From NCBI GenBank assembly GCA_002412765.1, contig DHVR01000043.1:51950-93271 (forward strand): 41,322 bases of DNA, written 5' to 3'. How positions within the stretch are numbered: the first letter of the stretch is position 1; each line of letters opens with the position of its first letter. This DNA comes from Leptolinea sp. UBA5203 (GTDB lineage: Bacteria; Chloroflexota; Anaerolineae; Anaerolineales; Anaerolineaceae). This document shows positions 32,690 to 40,650 of the stretch, piece after piece. The translations under genes were made by a program, and so were the position numbers. Under the pieces are notes generated by a model. It made no database searches. It saw nothing but the letters and a program-made list of their open reading frames with translations, and was not told the DNA's origin.

Positions 32690-33552
32690 AAATTCTTTCC
32701 CTTCGATGGATTTTGTTCCATGTATTTATTCAAATTTCGGTAAAAATAACCTGGATCCTGATAGCGAATAAATGTAGCCGCATATTCCTGAACGGAAACT
32801 TTGATAATATCTCCATCTGCGAGGTCAACCGGCGGTTTGCCGTCAATGCTCATCACCGCTTCATGTTCTGTGGAAACTTGGAAGGATACACAGGAACCCA
32901 GCGGCAGAATAATCGCCCGATCCATGGAGAGGTGCGGGGCGATGGGGATAATCAAAATATTGCGCATTTCCGGCGGCATCACCGGTCCGCCAGCAGCCAG
33001 GGCATACGCCGTGGAACCCGTCGGGGTGGAGGCGATTAACCCATCGGCCACATAACTGGACAGTAAATAACCGTCCACAAAGGCGTTCAAGCGGATGGGG
33101 CGCACAAATCGTCCGCGGCAAACGACAACTTCATTTAAAGCATCATATTTGCCCAGCGAGCGGTCGTCACGGTAATGTTCCACTTCCAGCATCATGCGGT
33201 CTTCCAGGCGATAATCCCCTGCCAGATAAGCAGCAAGTTTTTCACGCCATTCCGGTATATCCACTTCCATCAAAAAGCCAAAACTTCCGGCATTGATCCC
33301 CAGGATGGGAACATGATAGGGCGCACAAATATGACCGGCACGCAGCATGGTACCATCCCCGCCGATGGCAATTAATAAATCAACGGCCCCATTGGAAACC
33401 CCATTGACCAGCTCGGCGTCATATACGGAACTGACGATATGAACATCAACACCCTGCTCTTCAAGAAATTGGGCAATTTCTTTCGCCAGGCTGGCTGCTT
33501 CCTCACGCATTGCGTGAGCGGATATCATGATGCGTTGCTGCATTCGTTTCAT
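32686..33552 (-). CDS. nadK: NAD kinase
   Basis: 288 residues. GGDGT (64-68), the NE motif (ALNEVVV), DGLIASTPTGSTAYALAAGGP and the late IDGKPPVDL segment are all present. It phosphorylates NAD to NADP with ATP or polyphosphate in the cytoplasm. It is first in the nadK, zinc-ribbon, recN, LysM group. TATAAT ends only eight bases before the ATG, suggesting a leaderless or nearly leaderless mRNA. A second ATG nine bases later is possible but has no better site. Confidence 0.95.
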   Translation of the reverse strand: MKRMQQRIMISAHAMREEAASLAKEIAQFLEEQGVDVHIVSSVYDAELVNGVSNGAVDLLIAIGGDGTMLRAGHICAPYHVPILGINAGSFGFLMEVDIPEWREKLAAYLAGDYRLEDRMMLEVEHYRDDRSLGKYDALNEVVVCRGRFVRPIRLNAFVDGYLLSSYVADGLIASTPTGSTAYALAAGGPVMPPEMRNILIIPIAPHLSMDRAIILPLGSCVSFQVSTEHEAVMSIDGKPPVDLADGDIIKVSVQEYAATFIRYQDPGYFYRNLNKYMEQNPSKGKNL

Positions 33553-33560
33553 TGTTCTCT

Positions 33561-33566
33561 ATTATA
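33561..33566 (-). promoter_or_regulatory. -10 box of nadK
   Basis: Consensus TATAAT on the minus strand, 8 bases from the nadK ATG, right after the preceding operon's terminator. The expected start of transcription coincides with the start codon. The -35 is weak (TTGCTG at a 20-base distance). Confidence 0.5.
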
Positions 33567-33595
33567 GCTTGTTCCCAACATCTTCACAGCAATTA

Positions 33596-33633
33596 ATAAA
33601 AAAAAGCAGAACCCAAGTGACAGGATTCTGCTT
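33596..33633 (-). terminator. terminator of the ssb-DUF3467-translin operon
   Basis: On the minus strand AAGCAGAA with inner CC/GG pairs, loop, TTCTGCTT, then a T-run of eight. It lies 20 bases after the translin-like stop codon. Confidence 0.9.
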
Positions 33634-33652
33634 GTAAAAGAGCACTGCTGCA

Positions 33653-34303
33653 TTATTTTTGGTTCAATTCAAGTTCAGTCAATTTTTTATGCAGGTTGGC
33701 CATCTCTTTCGTCAATTGTTCTTCCCGCAAGCTGACGGTCATATCGCCACGGGTGCGCTCCAAAATACCGCGTACCAGATCGGTCATACGGCGCAGCCCA
33801 AAAGTAATCGCATCCGGATAATCCATAGTCACCAGCACAGCGTAAATCTCATCCATACAGCTCAACAGGCGTTCGACTTCTGGGGAGTAACCCTGACGCA
33901 GCAAATCCAGACAGCGCCGGCGCAATTCCCCCGGAACTTCTGCCAGACCTTTCAAGTAAGTGGCGTAATCCACGCCCAGATCATCCGGATCCGGCAAAGG
34001 CAGATTTTGAACCAGGGCAATGGTAACCGTGGCTTCAACAAATTCCTTGATCGCATCCTGGGTATAGCCGGCATAAAACAGACCGGGGTATTCCTGCAAA
34101 TCTTGGTTAAAGGCCGTGGTTAATTCTTTGCCGTTGGCCAAATGCTCATTCGCCAATTCTACTTCATCACGATGAATGGCTCGAATAGCCTGTGCGGATT
34201 CACGGGTTAACTGCCGGGCACAGGTCAGCGCTTTATCTCTGGCCTGGGTAGTGGCTTCAAAATTAAGATGTATTTTTTCCGCTATTGCGGGTAATTTATC
34301 CAT
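33653..34303 (-). CDS. translin-family protein
   Basis: 216 residues, all helical. The family pattern is present: YPGLFYAGYTQDAIKEFVEA, LPLPDPDDLGVDYATYLKGLAEVPGELRRRCLDLL, then a C-terminal MDYPDAITFGLRRMTDLVRGILERTRGDMTVSLREEQL. In eukaryotes translin binds single-stranded RNA/DNA and, with TRAX, forms the C3PO RNase; in archaea a single homologue does both. Here a cytoplasmic nucleic-acid-binding or nuclease role is inferred. The context fits: it follows ssb and DUF3467 by short gaps (27 bases after DUF3467). Confidence 0.82.
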   Translation of the reverse strand: MDKLPAIAEKIHLNFEATTQARDKALTCARQLTRESAQAIRAIHRDEVELANEHLANGKELTTAFNQDLQEYPGLFYAGYTQDAIKEFVEATVTIALVQNLPLPDPDDLGVDYATYLKGLAEVPGELRRRCLDLLRQGYSPEVERLLSCMDEIYAVLVTMDYPDAITFGLRRMTDLVRGILERTRGDMTVSLREEQLTKEMANLHKKLTELELNQK

Positions 34304-34330
34304 TTACTTGTTCCTGCGAACGATTCCCTT

Positions 34331-34666
34331 TCAGGAGGCTTCATCCGGGTTGTCGGGATTTTTTGGGGGATGGACCGAGCGAAATAAATCACTGGCCAAT
34401 GAAGTACCACTAGGAATATTGATCTCTCCAAAGGAAGCTTCATAGCGCATCAAGTTATCCCGTAAGGCAGCATAAAAAAGTTTCGCTCCCATTGGTGTCA
34501 TCACCACACGCGAGAGAACTTTGATGGCTTCTTGCGCGGGCAGCATTTGAGCAAAATCCAATACAATTTCTGCCGGGGTATGGCTTACACGAACCATATT
34601 GGAAAAAATAGTATCCAGACTTTCTGGCAGCAGCAATTCAGGCGGTGTTTTCTTTTTTTCTTCCAT
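34331..34666 (-). CDS. DUF3467 family protein
   Basis: 111 residues. FSNMVRVSHTPAEIVLDFAQMLP, SRVVMTPMGAKLFYAALRDNLMRYEASFGEI is the DUF3467 pattern, a small widespread domain without known function. The flanks are charged and look disordered (Lys/Glu-rich start, Pro/Asp/Asn end). No good ribosome site is visible, and the gene starts 21 bases after the ssb stop, so it may rely on reinitiation after ssb. Confidence 0.82.
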   Translation of the reverse strand: MEEKKKTPPELLLPESLDTIFSNMVRVSHTPAEIVLDFAQMLPAQEAIKVLSRVVMTPMGAKLFYAALRDNLMRYEASFGEINIPSGTSLASDLFRSVHPPKNPDNPDEAS

Positions 34667-34687
34667 AGATGGTTATCTGACAGCGAG

Positions 34688-35092
34688 TTAGAATGGAATC
34701 TCGTCTTCGTCAATGGGCAAATCAGGATACGAAGATGACTCTCCACCCTCGGAAGGACCATCTCCCCGGCTGCTGAGGAAGCGCACGGTTTGGGCGGTAA
34801 TTTCATAGGAGGCGCTGGTGCTGCCATCCTGCCTGGACCAGGTGCGTGGATTTCCACTGTCATCCGCATTAATACGGCCTTCCACCAATACCTTGCTGCC
34901 TTTTTTGAGGAAATTGTTGCATGTTTCAGCCTGTTTATCCCAGGCGGAAACGCGGAACCAGATGGTCTTTTTTCGATCCCCAAAACCGTCCGTTACTGCT
35001 ACGGAAAAACTCGTCACTGCCTGCCCACTGGGGATGAAACGCATTTCGGGATCTCGTCCCAGGTTACCGACGATAATTATTTTATGATACAT
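34688..35092 (-). CDS. ssb: single-stranded DNA-binding protein
   Basis: 134 residues from the ATG at 35092, which has GGAGGAT ahead; an upstream in-frame codon at 35137 would add an unlikely tail. The OB fold is clear: YHKIIIVGNLGRDPEMRF, SGQAVTSFSVAV, WFRVSAWDKQAETCNNFLKKG, KVLVEGRI. A short Gly/Ser linker leads to the acidic tip DEDEIPF that recruits replication and repair partners. It binds ssDNA as a tetramer in replication, repair and recombination. First gene of the ssb, DUF3467, translin operon. Confidence 0.95.
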   Translation of the reverse strand: MYHKIIIVGNLGRDPEMRFIPSGQAVTSFSVAVTDGFGDRKKTIWFRVSAWDKQAETCNNFLKKGSKVLVEGRINADDSGNPRTWSRQDGSTSASYEITAQTVRFLSSRGDGPSEGGESSSYPDLPIDEDEIPF

Positions 35093-35216
35093 GTGAATCC
35101 TCCAAAAAAAAGCAAAATTAACCGGGTTGTTATTCAATTATGAAACAATTGTACCCGATTCCTTTCAGAATCATATTCGGATTGAACAGGGAATTTTGGG
35201 GGAGACCCGAAAGTTT

Positions 35217-36011
35217 TTATTCAAGGCGATAGACTTTCAACTTGGAAAATCCAACCGTCAGCGGAGGTTTATCCCCTGTACGGGCAAAAACGCCCAGTTG
35301 GCCGGCTTTAAATACCGGGTCACTGACAGAAAATTGATAGACTTCATTAATGAAGAAACGCAGTTCTTGCCCTTTCATCCAGACCCCTAATTGCAGGAAT
35401 AAGGGCGCGCCAGGAGGCACCTGACCGCTCAAGGTCCAATCCTGTAAGACGGCTAATTCGCCGCCCCGATAGCGTTCTACCCGAACTTCTCCCGTGCAGG
35501 CAATAACAAATCGATAAAAACTGGCATCCGATTCCGCCCTTAAGAGTAATCCATAGGTATCCCTGCCGCGGCATAAACTGGGATTGGCAGTCATTTCCAG
35601 ATAACTATCCCCAGGAATGGGCTGATAAAAGAAGCTTTGCAGGCCTCGTCTTTCGGCTGCCACGGCCAGGGTAAGATCTCCTTTACCAAACACCACATTG
35701 CCAAGTTCGGTTTTTGAGGTTTGCCAATGAGTTTTCTGGGTAAAATCATCACTGAAGAGCATCTCGCCGATCCCTGGACGCTGTTCCGGTGTGGGTATAT
35801 TGATTTTCGTGGGTAGCGGGGTTGGCGTTTCTGTTGCCGGAAACCAGACAATGGTCGCCGTGGGAGCAGGTGGCGTGGACGTTAACGTGGGTGTGGACGG
35901 CGCTTCGGGTGTGGGTGAACTGCAAGCGGTCAATCCCAACAAGATCACTAAAGCCAATGTTCCTTTGAATCGATTAAATTGGTGCTGTATTGCGGTGTGT
36001 TCTGTCTGCAT
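35217..36011 (-). CDS. lipoprotein with lectin-like (LamG/DUF1080-type) beta-sandwich domain
   Basis: 264 residues. Lipobox LGLTAC (Cys about 30), a long Thr/Pro linker to about 75, then a beta-sandwich of the LamG/3-keto-glycoside-hydrolase type: FSDDFTQKTHWQ, FFYQPIPGDSYLEMTA, YGLLLRAESDASFYRFVIAC, then FLQLGVWMKGQELRFFINEVYQFSV and GQLGVFARTG. Such domains bind or process glycans on the cell surface, but no catalytic residues can be named. It is the type of anchored, linker-rich lipoprotein seen repeatedly in this window. It follows the MFS gene by 98 bases. Confidence 0.78.
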   Translation of the reverse strand: MQTEHTAIQHQFNRFKGTLALVILLGLTACSSPTPEAPSTPTLTSTPPAPTATIVWFPATETPTPLPTKINIPTPEQRPGIGEMLFSDDFTQKTHWQTSKTELGNVVFGKGDLTLAVAAERRGLQSFFYQPIPGDSYLEMTANPSLCRGRDTYGLLLRAESDASFYRFVIACTGEVRVERYRGGELAVLQDWTLSGQVPPGAPLFLQLGVWMKGQELRFFINEVYQFSVSDPVFKAGQLGVFARTGDKPPLTVGFSKLKVYRLE

Positions 36012-36109
36012 GGGTTTTTTGTCCCGGATATGTGAATTTCATGCCGCCCCACAGCATGATTCCATTATACCCGATGGATTTTCATGGATGAAATAAAAAC
36101 GGCTGTTGT

Positions 36110-37387
36110 TTAACCTACCGGTTGGGTTTGTTCTATACCGCCATCCCGCCGATCATCCGGCACGGATTCCGGACGAAAGAAAAATAAAAAGAAGCCCAAA
36201 ATACGAATCCCCGCTGCAACATACAATGCACCAGCCAGTCCAAGCCAATCCGCAACAATGGAACCCAAAATGGGTCCGCCGATTGTGCCAATATATTGAA
36301 CGCTTTGTGCCAGAGACACATATTGAATGCTCTCTTCTGGAGGAACCAGGCGCATTAATTCATCAAAAAAGACCAGGTCCAATCCCGCCTGAAAAAAATA
36401 GGCTAAGCCGGCAAAGATAATGATCAAAAATAATTGATGGGTACTTGCGATCAGGGCGGGGTAAAGACCCAGGATTAAGGTGGTCCACAATAATATTGTA
36501 TGATTTGGCATGCTCCCTCTGGCTTTCCGCATCCAGTAGGTATACCCAAATACCATAATGATCAATTGAACGGTATTAATAGCGCCAATCCAGGCATCTG
36601 ATGCTTGTGCCTCCCTGACATAATAAATTGGGATTAAGGGAATTGCCGTAGATAAACCCAGAATGAACACAAAACGAATCCATACAAAGGAAGAAAAAGT
36701 AGGGTTTTCTTTAAGAATTCTTTGATAACCACGCAAAGTATCCATGATTGGAACTTTCCGCGCTTGCGGCTTGGAAGTTTCGGGCAGCTTTATCCGGCTG
36801 GCAAAATAGAATACAGCGCTTCCACCAATTATAGATAAGATGAGAAACAAATATTGGTAGTTAAGCGGGAAAGGAAACTGTTCCAGAAACCATCCTGAAA
36901 GGGCCATACAAACAGCCGAGGTCAGAACAATAATGGTCAATCGGCGTGCCATTAATTCATACCGTCCACGTGGCCCGGCCACGGCATTCATAACAATAGA
37001 AAACGTGATCATGAAGATAACGGTAGGGAAAGTGGCAATCCCTAAAACAGCCAGGATAACAAGAACGCTATTTTTTGGGGTATGGAAAATAAAAGGGATA
37101 ACCGCCACCAGGAAATACGCCACGCCGAATGCCAGGCGAGGAAAGCGGTACCAATCCAATATTTTTGGGTTATTCATCAGGAACTGACCGGCTGGAATGG
37201 TCAAAAACAATCCTGCCACTGCCGGCATGGAGGTAATCATACTGACTTGAAACGTGGTTGCCCCTAAACGCGTTAAAAATACCGGAAGAAACGGGTCTAT
37301 GGTATTCAGAATTCCAATAAAAGCCGCTTCCAGCAGAACAAAGGCAACATTCGATTGTAAATTAGGGTTATGAAATAGTTTAGACAA
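36110..37387 (-). CDS. MFS transporter
   Basis: 425 residues from a TTG at 37387 that has AGGAAA upstream; another TTG at 37417 has none. About 12 TM segments. The canonical GxxxDRxGRR loop is replaced by weaker sequence (FLMNNPKILDWYRFPRLA), a trait of a diverged MFS branch often listed as uncharacterised. PVFLTRLGATTFQVSMITSMPAVAGLF and SLAQSVQYIGTIGGPILGSIVADWLGL are good MFS-like segments. The C-terminal tail is polar (DDRRDGGIEQTQ). Substrate unknown. It is not closely related to the other MFS protein at 3892-5154. Confidence 0.82.
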   Translation of the reverse strand: MSKLFHNPNLQSNVAFVLLEAAFIGILNTIDPFLPVFLTRLGATTFQVSMITSMPAVAGLFLTIPAGQFLMNNPKILDWYRFPRLAFGVAYFLVAVIPFIFHTPKNSVLVILAVLGIATFPTVIFMITFSIVMNAVAGPRGRYELMARRLTIIVLTSAVCMALSGWFLEQFPFPLNYQYLFLILSIIGGSAVFYFASRIKLPETSKPQARKVPIMDTLRGYQRILKENPTFSSFVWIRFVFILGLSTAIPLIPIYYVREAQASDAWIGAINTVQLIIMVFGYTYWMRKARGSMPNHTILLWTTLILGLYPALIASTHQLFLIIIFAGLAYFFQAGLDLVFFDELMRLVPPEESIQYVSLAQSVQYIGTIGGPILGSIVADWLGLAGALYVAAGIRILGFFLFFFRPESVPDDRRDGGIEQTQPVG

Positions 37388-37617
37388 TAAATTTCCTGCT
37401 TGTATGACGAAAACCAATAGATAACAAAACTCGGAAGATAAAACGAATAAAAGATTCTATCATATCCCATTCATTATATTCCAGATGATGGTTTTTGATA
37501 TCAGGGGAGCTGCGTTGAAAAAACTGAGATTTTTAATGAAATGCAATTGAGCATAACAGATTTTCTAAATTCTGTTTATCCGAAATAAAAATTGTTCACC
37601 CAATTGCTTTGTGGTAT

Positions 37618-37653
37618 AAAATGAAAGGGGATTTGTTTGCTGGACAAACCCCC
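37618..37653 (-). terminator. likely terminator of the duplicated-helix protein gene
   Basis: On the minus strand GGGGGTTTGT, 7-base loop, ACAAATCCCC (one mismatch), then TTTCATTTT, about 50 bases after the stop at 37706. The T-tract is interrupted, so it is a moderate terminator. The rest of 37388-37617 shows no gene. Confidence 0.6.
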
Positions 37654-37705
37654 TGGGCTGATCTCTCAAGGATCTTCCTGCTGCACAAATAGGCTGAACC
37701 CCGTA

Positions 37706-38182
37706 TTATGCGCTCAGGTTGAACAAATTTCCAGGCTGCATCAATCCAGCTCCCTGGATTTGGGAGAAAAGGCTCTCCTCATCCTCTGCAGACAGATTGT
37801 TCAGGTCAAACTGATTCAAGATTGTCTGCAGAGATTGAAGGGAAGACAAATTCATTGATTCTGATTTGCTTCCGGACATACTGGGAGGCGGTCCAGAAGG
37901 TCGATCAGTTGGTTTGAATTTCTCCAAATCAAAACCAGCAGTTTCAACCGTCTCTTTTAATGCTTTACTGGGTTGAATGCCTGCCTCACGAATTTGCTCA
38001 AAAATAGATTTTGCATCTTCTTCGGTGAGATTTTCGGCATCATATTCAGCTAAAATCTCTTCCAATTGTGTCTTTTGTGTATCGGTAAGCGTTTCATTTT
38101 TTCGCGAACCTCCCATTGGTGGTTGCATACCACCAATCGGGGGGCGGCCACCCGATTGCCCTACACCTGAAATACCTTGCAT
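37706..38182 (-). CDS. small protein with a duplicated helical motif, unknown
   Basis: 158 residues, no signal peptide or TM. A Gly/Pro/Met-rich N-terminus (GGRPPIGGMQPPMGG) is followed by TQLEEILAEYDAENLTEEDAKSIFEQIREAGI (about 37-68). A second, diverged copy occurs near the C-terminus: SLQTILNQFDLNNLSAEDEESLFSQIQGAGL. A Pro/Ser linker lies between. The motif D-x-x-N-L-(T/S)-x-E-D resembles acidic EF-hand-like or helix-loop-helix repeats in small bacterial proteins, but no calcium ligands can be assigned safely. TGGAGGT lies well placed before the ATG. Function unknown. Confidence 0.65.
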   Translation of the reverse strand: MQGISGVGQSGGRPPIGGMQPPMGGSRKNETLTDTQKTQLEEILAEYDAENLTEEDAKSIFEQIREAGIQPSKALKETVETAGFDLEKFKPTDRPSGPPPSMSGSKSESMNLSSLQSLQTILNQFDLNNLSAEDEESLFSQIQGAGLMQPGNLFNLSA

Positions 38183-38342
38183 AGAATACCTCCATTGTTG
38201 AATAGTGAATTTTTGTAAACGATTTCTTTATTGTAAAAAGAGGTTATGAAGAAGTTGTTCAGGACTCGTAACAAAGAGGTATAAATATCATAAAATTAAA
38301 ATAAATATTATAGTTGTCATGATCAAGAAACCTTATAGGAGC

Positions 38343-38363
38343 GCCCTTCCTAAGGGGAAGGGC
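38343..38363. terminator. hairpin upstream of the 58-residue membrane protein
   Basis: GCCCTTCC, five bases, GGAAGGGC, followed on the plus strand by ACATTTT. The run is weak. It could be a terminator or a leader hairpin 15 bases before the ATG at 38379. Confidence 0.4.
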
Positions 38364-38378
38364 ACATTTTAGCCATCA

Positions 38379-38555
38379 ATGAAAAATAAAAACAGATTTG
38401 AACTCGCTGGATGGATATTATTCGTGATTTGTGCCGTCCTATTTATTATTTCCAGTTGGCAAAGTCAGGATATGCTGCTGTTAATTGGCAGTATCTTGTT
38501 TTTTCTAGCCTGTATTTTGTTTATCATTCCATTGATAACCCATAAGACTGAATAA
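38379..38555 (+). CDS. small two-TM membrane protein (58 residues)
   Basis: 58 residues. A short basic start (MKNKNRFELAG) is followed by a TM helix (WILFVICAVLFIISSW), the loop QSQD, and a second helix (MLLLIGSILFFLACILFIIPLI), ending HKTE. The hairpin-type arrangement is like many conserved bacterial two-TM microproteins. The reading frame ends 20 bases before the M1-type peptidase gene, which suggests coexpression. No strong ribosome site is visible. Function unknown. Confidence 0.6.
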   Translation: MKNKNRFELAGWILFVICAVLFIISSWQSQDMLLLIGSILFFLACILFIIPLITHKTE

Positions 38556-38575
38556 AGGCTTCACAGGGTGCCGAA

Positions 38576-40036
38576 ATGAATTCAATTCAAAAAATCACAT
38601 GCGTCTTCTGCCTTGTTTTCTTCCTTGCAAGCTGTGTAACAACCGGCACTATTGCACCCACGCCAACCACTCCCCTTGTACCAACCCTGACGCGAACCCT
38701 CACGACAACCGCCAGCCTGGCGCCATTAAGGTCACCAGACGCCATTCCACAGGTGATACCGGATCTGGAGGGTACCCTGTACCAACTGGATGCCGTATTT
38801 AATATTAATGAGAAAACCCTGGATGTCCTTGAAATCATTCAGTATCTTAATTCAACTGGGGAAATCCTGGAAGAAATTATGTTGGTCGTGCCGCCGAATC
38901 GTGAGGAAGGTCAGTTTGTTCTAAAATCCCTGACCCTGACTGAAGGAAATACCGCTCCAGAAATCATCCTTTTGGGAGAGCACCTTACAGTTTTACTGCC
39001 TGAACCCTTGCAGCCCGGAGAAGGGCTGATCTTGAATCTGAATTACCAGCTTTATCTTCCTCCATCCGCCGGGGTATTTGGATATACCGACCGGCAGATC
39101 AATGTCTGTGATTGGTACGCCTTTATGCCGCCCTATCAGCAGCCCACTGGCTGGAGAATCAATCCTTATCACCCTGTTGGAGAATATTTGATCTACGACA
39201 TGGCCGATTTCGAGGTCAACATCACCCTGGAATCGCCGGACCCAGACCTGGTGATTGCCGCGAGCGCTGCCGGTGAAACGGACGGACAGCATTGGAACTA
39301 TCAGCTAGCGGATGCACGCACGTTTGTCTGGTCGGCCAGCACCGAGTACCAGATCTTGACCCAGGCGGATCATCCGGAAATCAGCTTGTATGCTTTGCCG
39401 GAAGACGTGGATGCCGGCTGGGCAGCGCTCTCCGCTACCATATCCGCCATGAACCTCTACTCCGCTACTTTTGGCAAATACCCTCATGAAACACTCAGTT
39501 ATGTGGAAGGGGATTTTCCGGACGGGATGGAATATGACGGTTTATTCTTCGTCGGGCAGGAGTATTTCCAAAGCTATACCGGGGACGAAAAGAATTACCT
39601 CACCGCCATCTCCGTGCATGAAGCGGCCCATCAATGGTGGTTTGCGGCCGTGGGCAACGATGCGGCTATGGAACCCTGGCTGGATGAATCCCTGGCGACA
39701 TATACCGAACTCCTCTTTTATGAAACATATTACCCGGGCAACGAATCCTGGTGGTGGGACTTCCGGGTGGAGTCCTTTCATCCCACCGGCTGGGTCAACA
39801 GTACGGTTTATGAATACAGCAGCTACCGCCCTTATATCAATGCCGTCTATCTACGCGGGGCGCAATTCATTCATGCGCTGCGTCAGCAAATGGGAGAAGA
39901 AGCTTTTTGGGCTTTCCTGAAAGCTTATTATCAGGTCGGGCAGGGATTGATCATGAGTGGAGAGGACTTTTTCAACCTGCTGGCCCAATACTCCACTGTC
40001 GATCTAGCTCCAATCCAGGCATCCTATTTTCGATAA
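38576..40036 (+). CDS. M1-family-type zinc metallopeptidase lipoprotein
   Basis: 486 residues. Lipobox FLASC, a Thr/Pro linker, a beta-sheet domain (about 55-245) like the N-terminal domain of aminopeptidase N, then a gluzincin domain. HEAAH (His348, Glu349, His352) and Glu371 in WLDESLATY give the full HExxH-x18-E site. The substrate-binding GAMEN motif is PDGMEY here. The protein ends about 115 residues after the site, much shorter than classical aminopeptidase N (about 850), so the large C-terminal domain is absent. It is an anchored extracytoplasmic peptidase; specificity unknown. Confidence 0.88.
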   Translation: MNSIQKITCVFCLVFFLASCVTTGTIAPTPTTPLVPTLTRTLTTTASLAPLRSPDAIPQVIPDLEGTLYQLDAVFNINEKTLDVLEIIQYLNSTGEILEEIMLVVPPNREEGQFVLKSLTLTEGNTAPEIILLGEHLTVLLPEPLQPGEGLILNLNYQLYLPPSAGVFGYTDRQINVCDWYAFMPPYQQPTGWRINPYHPVGEYLIYDMADFEVNITLESPDPDLVIAASAAGETDGQHWNYQLADARTFVWSASTEYQILTQADHPEISLYALPEDVDAGWAALSATISAMNLYSATFGKYPHETLSYVEGDFPDGMEYDGLFFVGQEYFQSYTGDEKNYLTAISVHEAAHQWWFAAVGNDAAMEPWLDESLATYTELLFYETYYPGNESWWWDFRVESFHPTGWVNSTVYEYSSYRPYINAVYLRGAQFIHALRQQMGEEAFWAFLKAYYQVGQGLIMSGEDFFNLLAQYSTVDLAPIQASYFR

Positions 40037-40067
40037 GATTATGCTGAGAATTTAAACCTTGTTATAT

Positions 40068-40088
40068 ATATGTCACAAATTGACATAT
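40068..40088. promoter_or_regulatory. operator-like perfect dyad
   Basis: ATATGTCA, five bases, TGACATAT. It lies 58 bases upstream of the ASCH gene. An 8-bp perfect symmetric AT-rich site without a T-run looks like a dimeric repressor site and not a terminator. No regulator gene is adjacent. Confidence 0.4.
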
Positions 40089-40145
40089 TAATCGCATATA
40101 ACCAATAATAACAACCCAAATTCAGATCATAAAAGGCGGCTTTCC

Positions 40146-40631
40146 ATGACGACCAGTCCAAAATCACCAATAATAGAAGCCTATTGGCAATCCTACCTGC
40201 AAAGTTTACCGGCTGAAAAAGCAGCTGCCTATCCCGAAATTCCGGAAGCCTGGGGCTTCGGCGATGGCAGCGAATTGGCCGATGAATTGGGTGCCCTGGT
40301 AGTGGCGGGTACCAAAACGGCTACCTGCTCCCTGGTGTGGGAATATGAAGTGATGGGTGACCGTGTCCCACAGGTTGGGGATCTGAGCATCATCCTGGAT
40401 GGAAAAGAAAATCCGATGTGTATTATTGAAACCACAGAGATCACCATCCGGCCTTACAATGAAGTCGATGCCGCATTTGCTTACCACGAAGGCGAGGATG
40501 ACCGTACCCTGGCAAGCTGGCGAAAAGCTCACTGGCACTTTTTCAGCCGCACATGCAAAGTGATCGGCAAAGAATTAGATGAATCCATGCCGCTGGTCTG
40601 TGAGCGATTTAAGCTTGTTTGGCGTAATTGA
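40146..40631 (+). CDS. ASCH domain protein
   Basis: 161 residues. AYWQSYLQSLP, then WGFGDGSELADELGALVVAGTKTATCSLVWEYE and PQVGDLSIILDGKENPMCIIETTEI, with AYHEGEDDRTLASWRKAHWHFFSR, is the ASCH (PUA-like) pattern. Proteins of this family bind or modify RNA or nucleotides; some small ASCH proteins are N4-acetylcytidine amidohydrolases, which is possible but unproven here. It probably forms a unit with the GyrI-like gene 19 bases downstream. Confidence 0.85.
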   Translation: MTTSPKSPIIEAYWQSYLQSLPAEKAAAYPEIPEAWGFGDGSELADELGALVVAGTKTATCSLVWEYEVMGDRVPQVGDLSIILDGKENPMCIIETTEITIRPYNEVDAAFAYHEGEDDRTLASWRKAHWHFFSRTCKVIGKELDESMPLVCERFKLVWRN

Positions 40632-40650
40632 TTGATTTTTGGAGGTAAAA

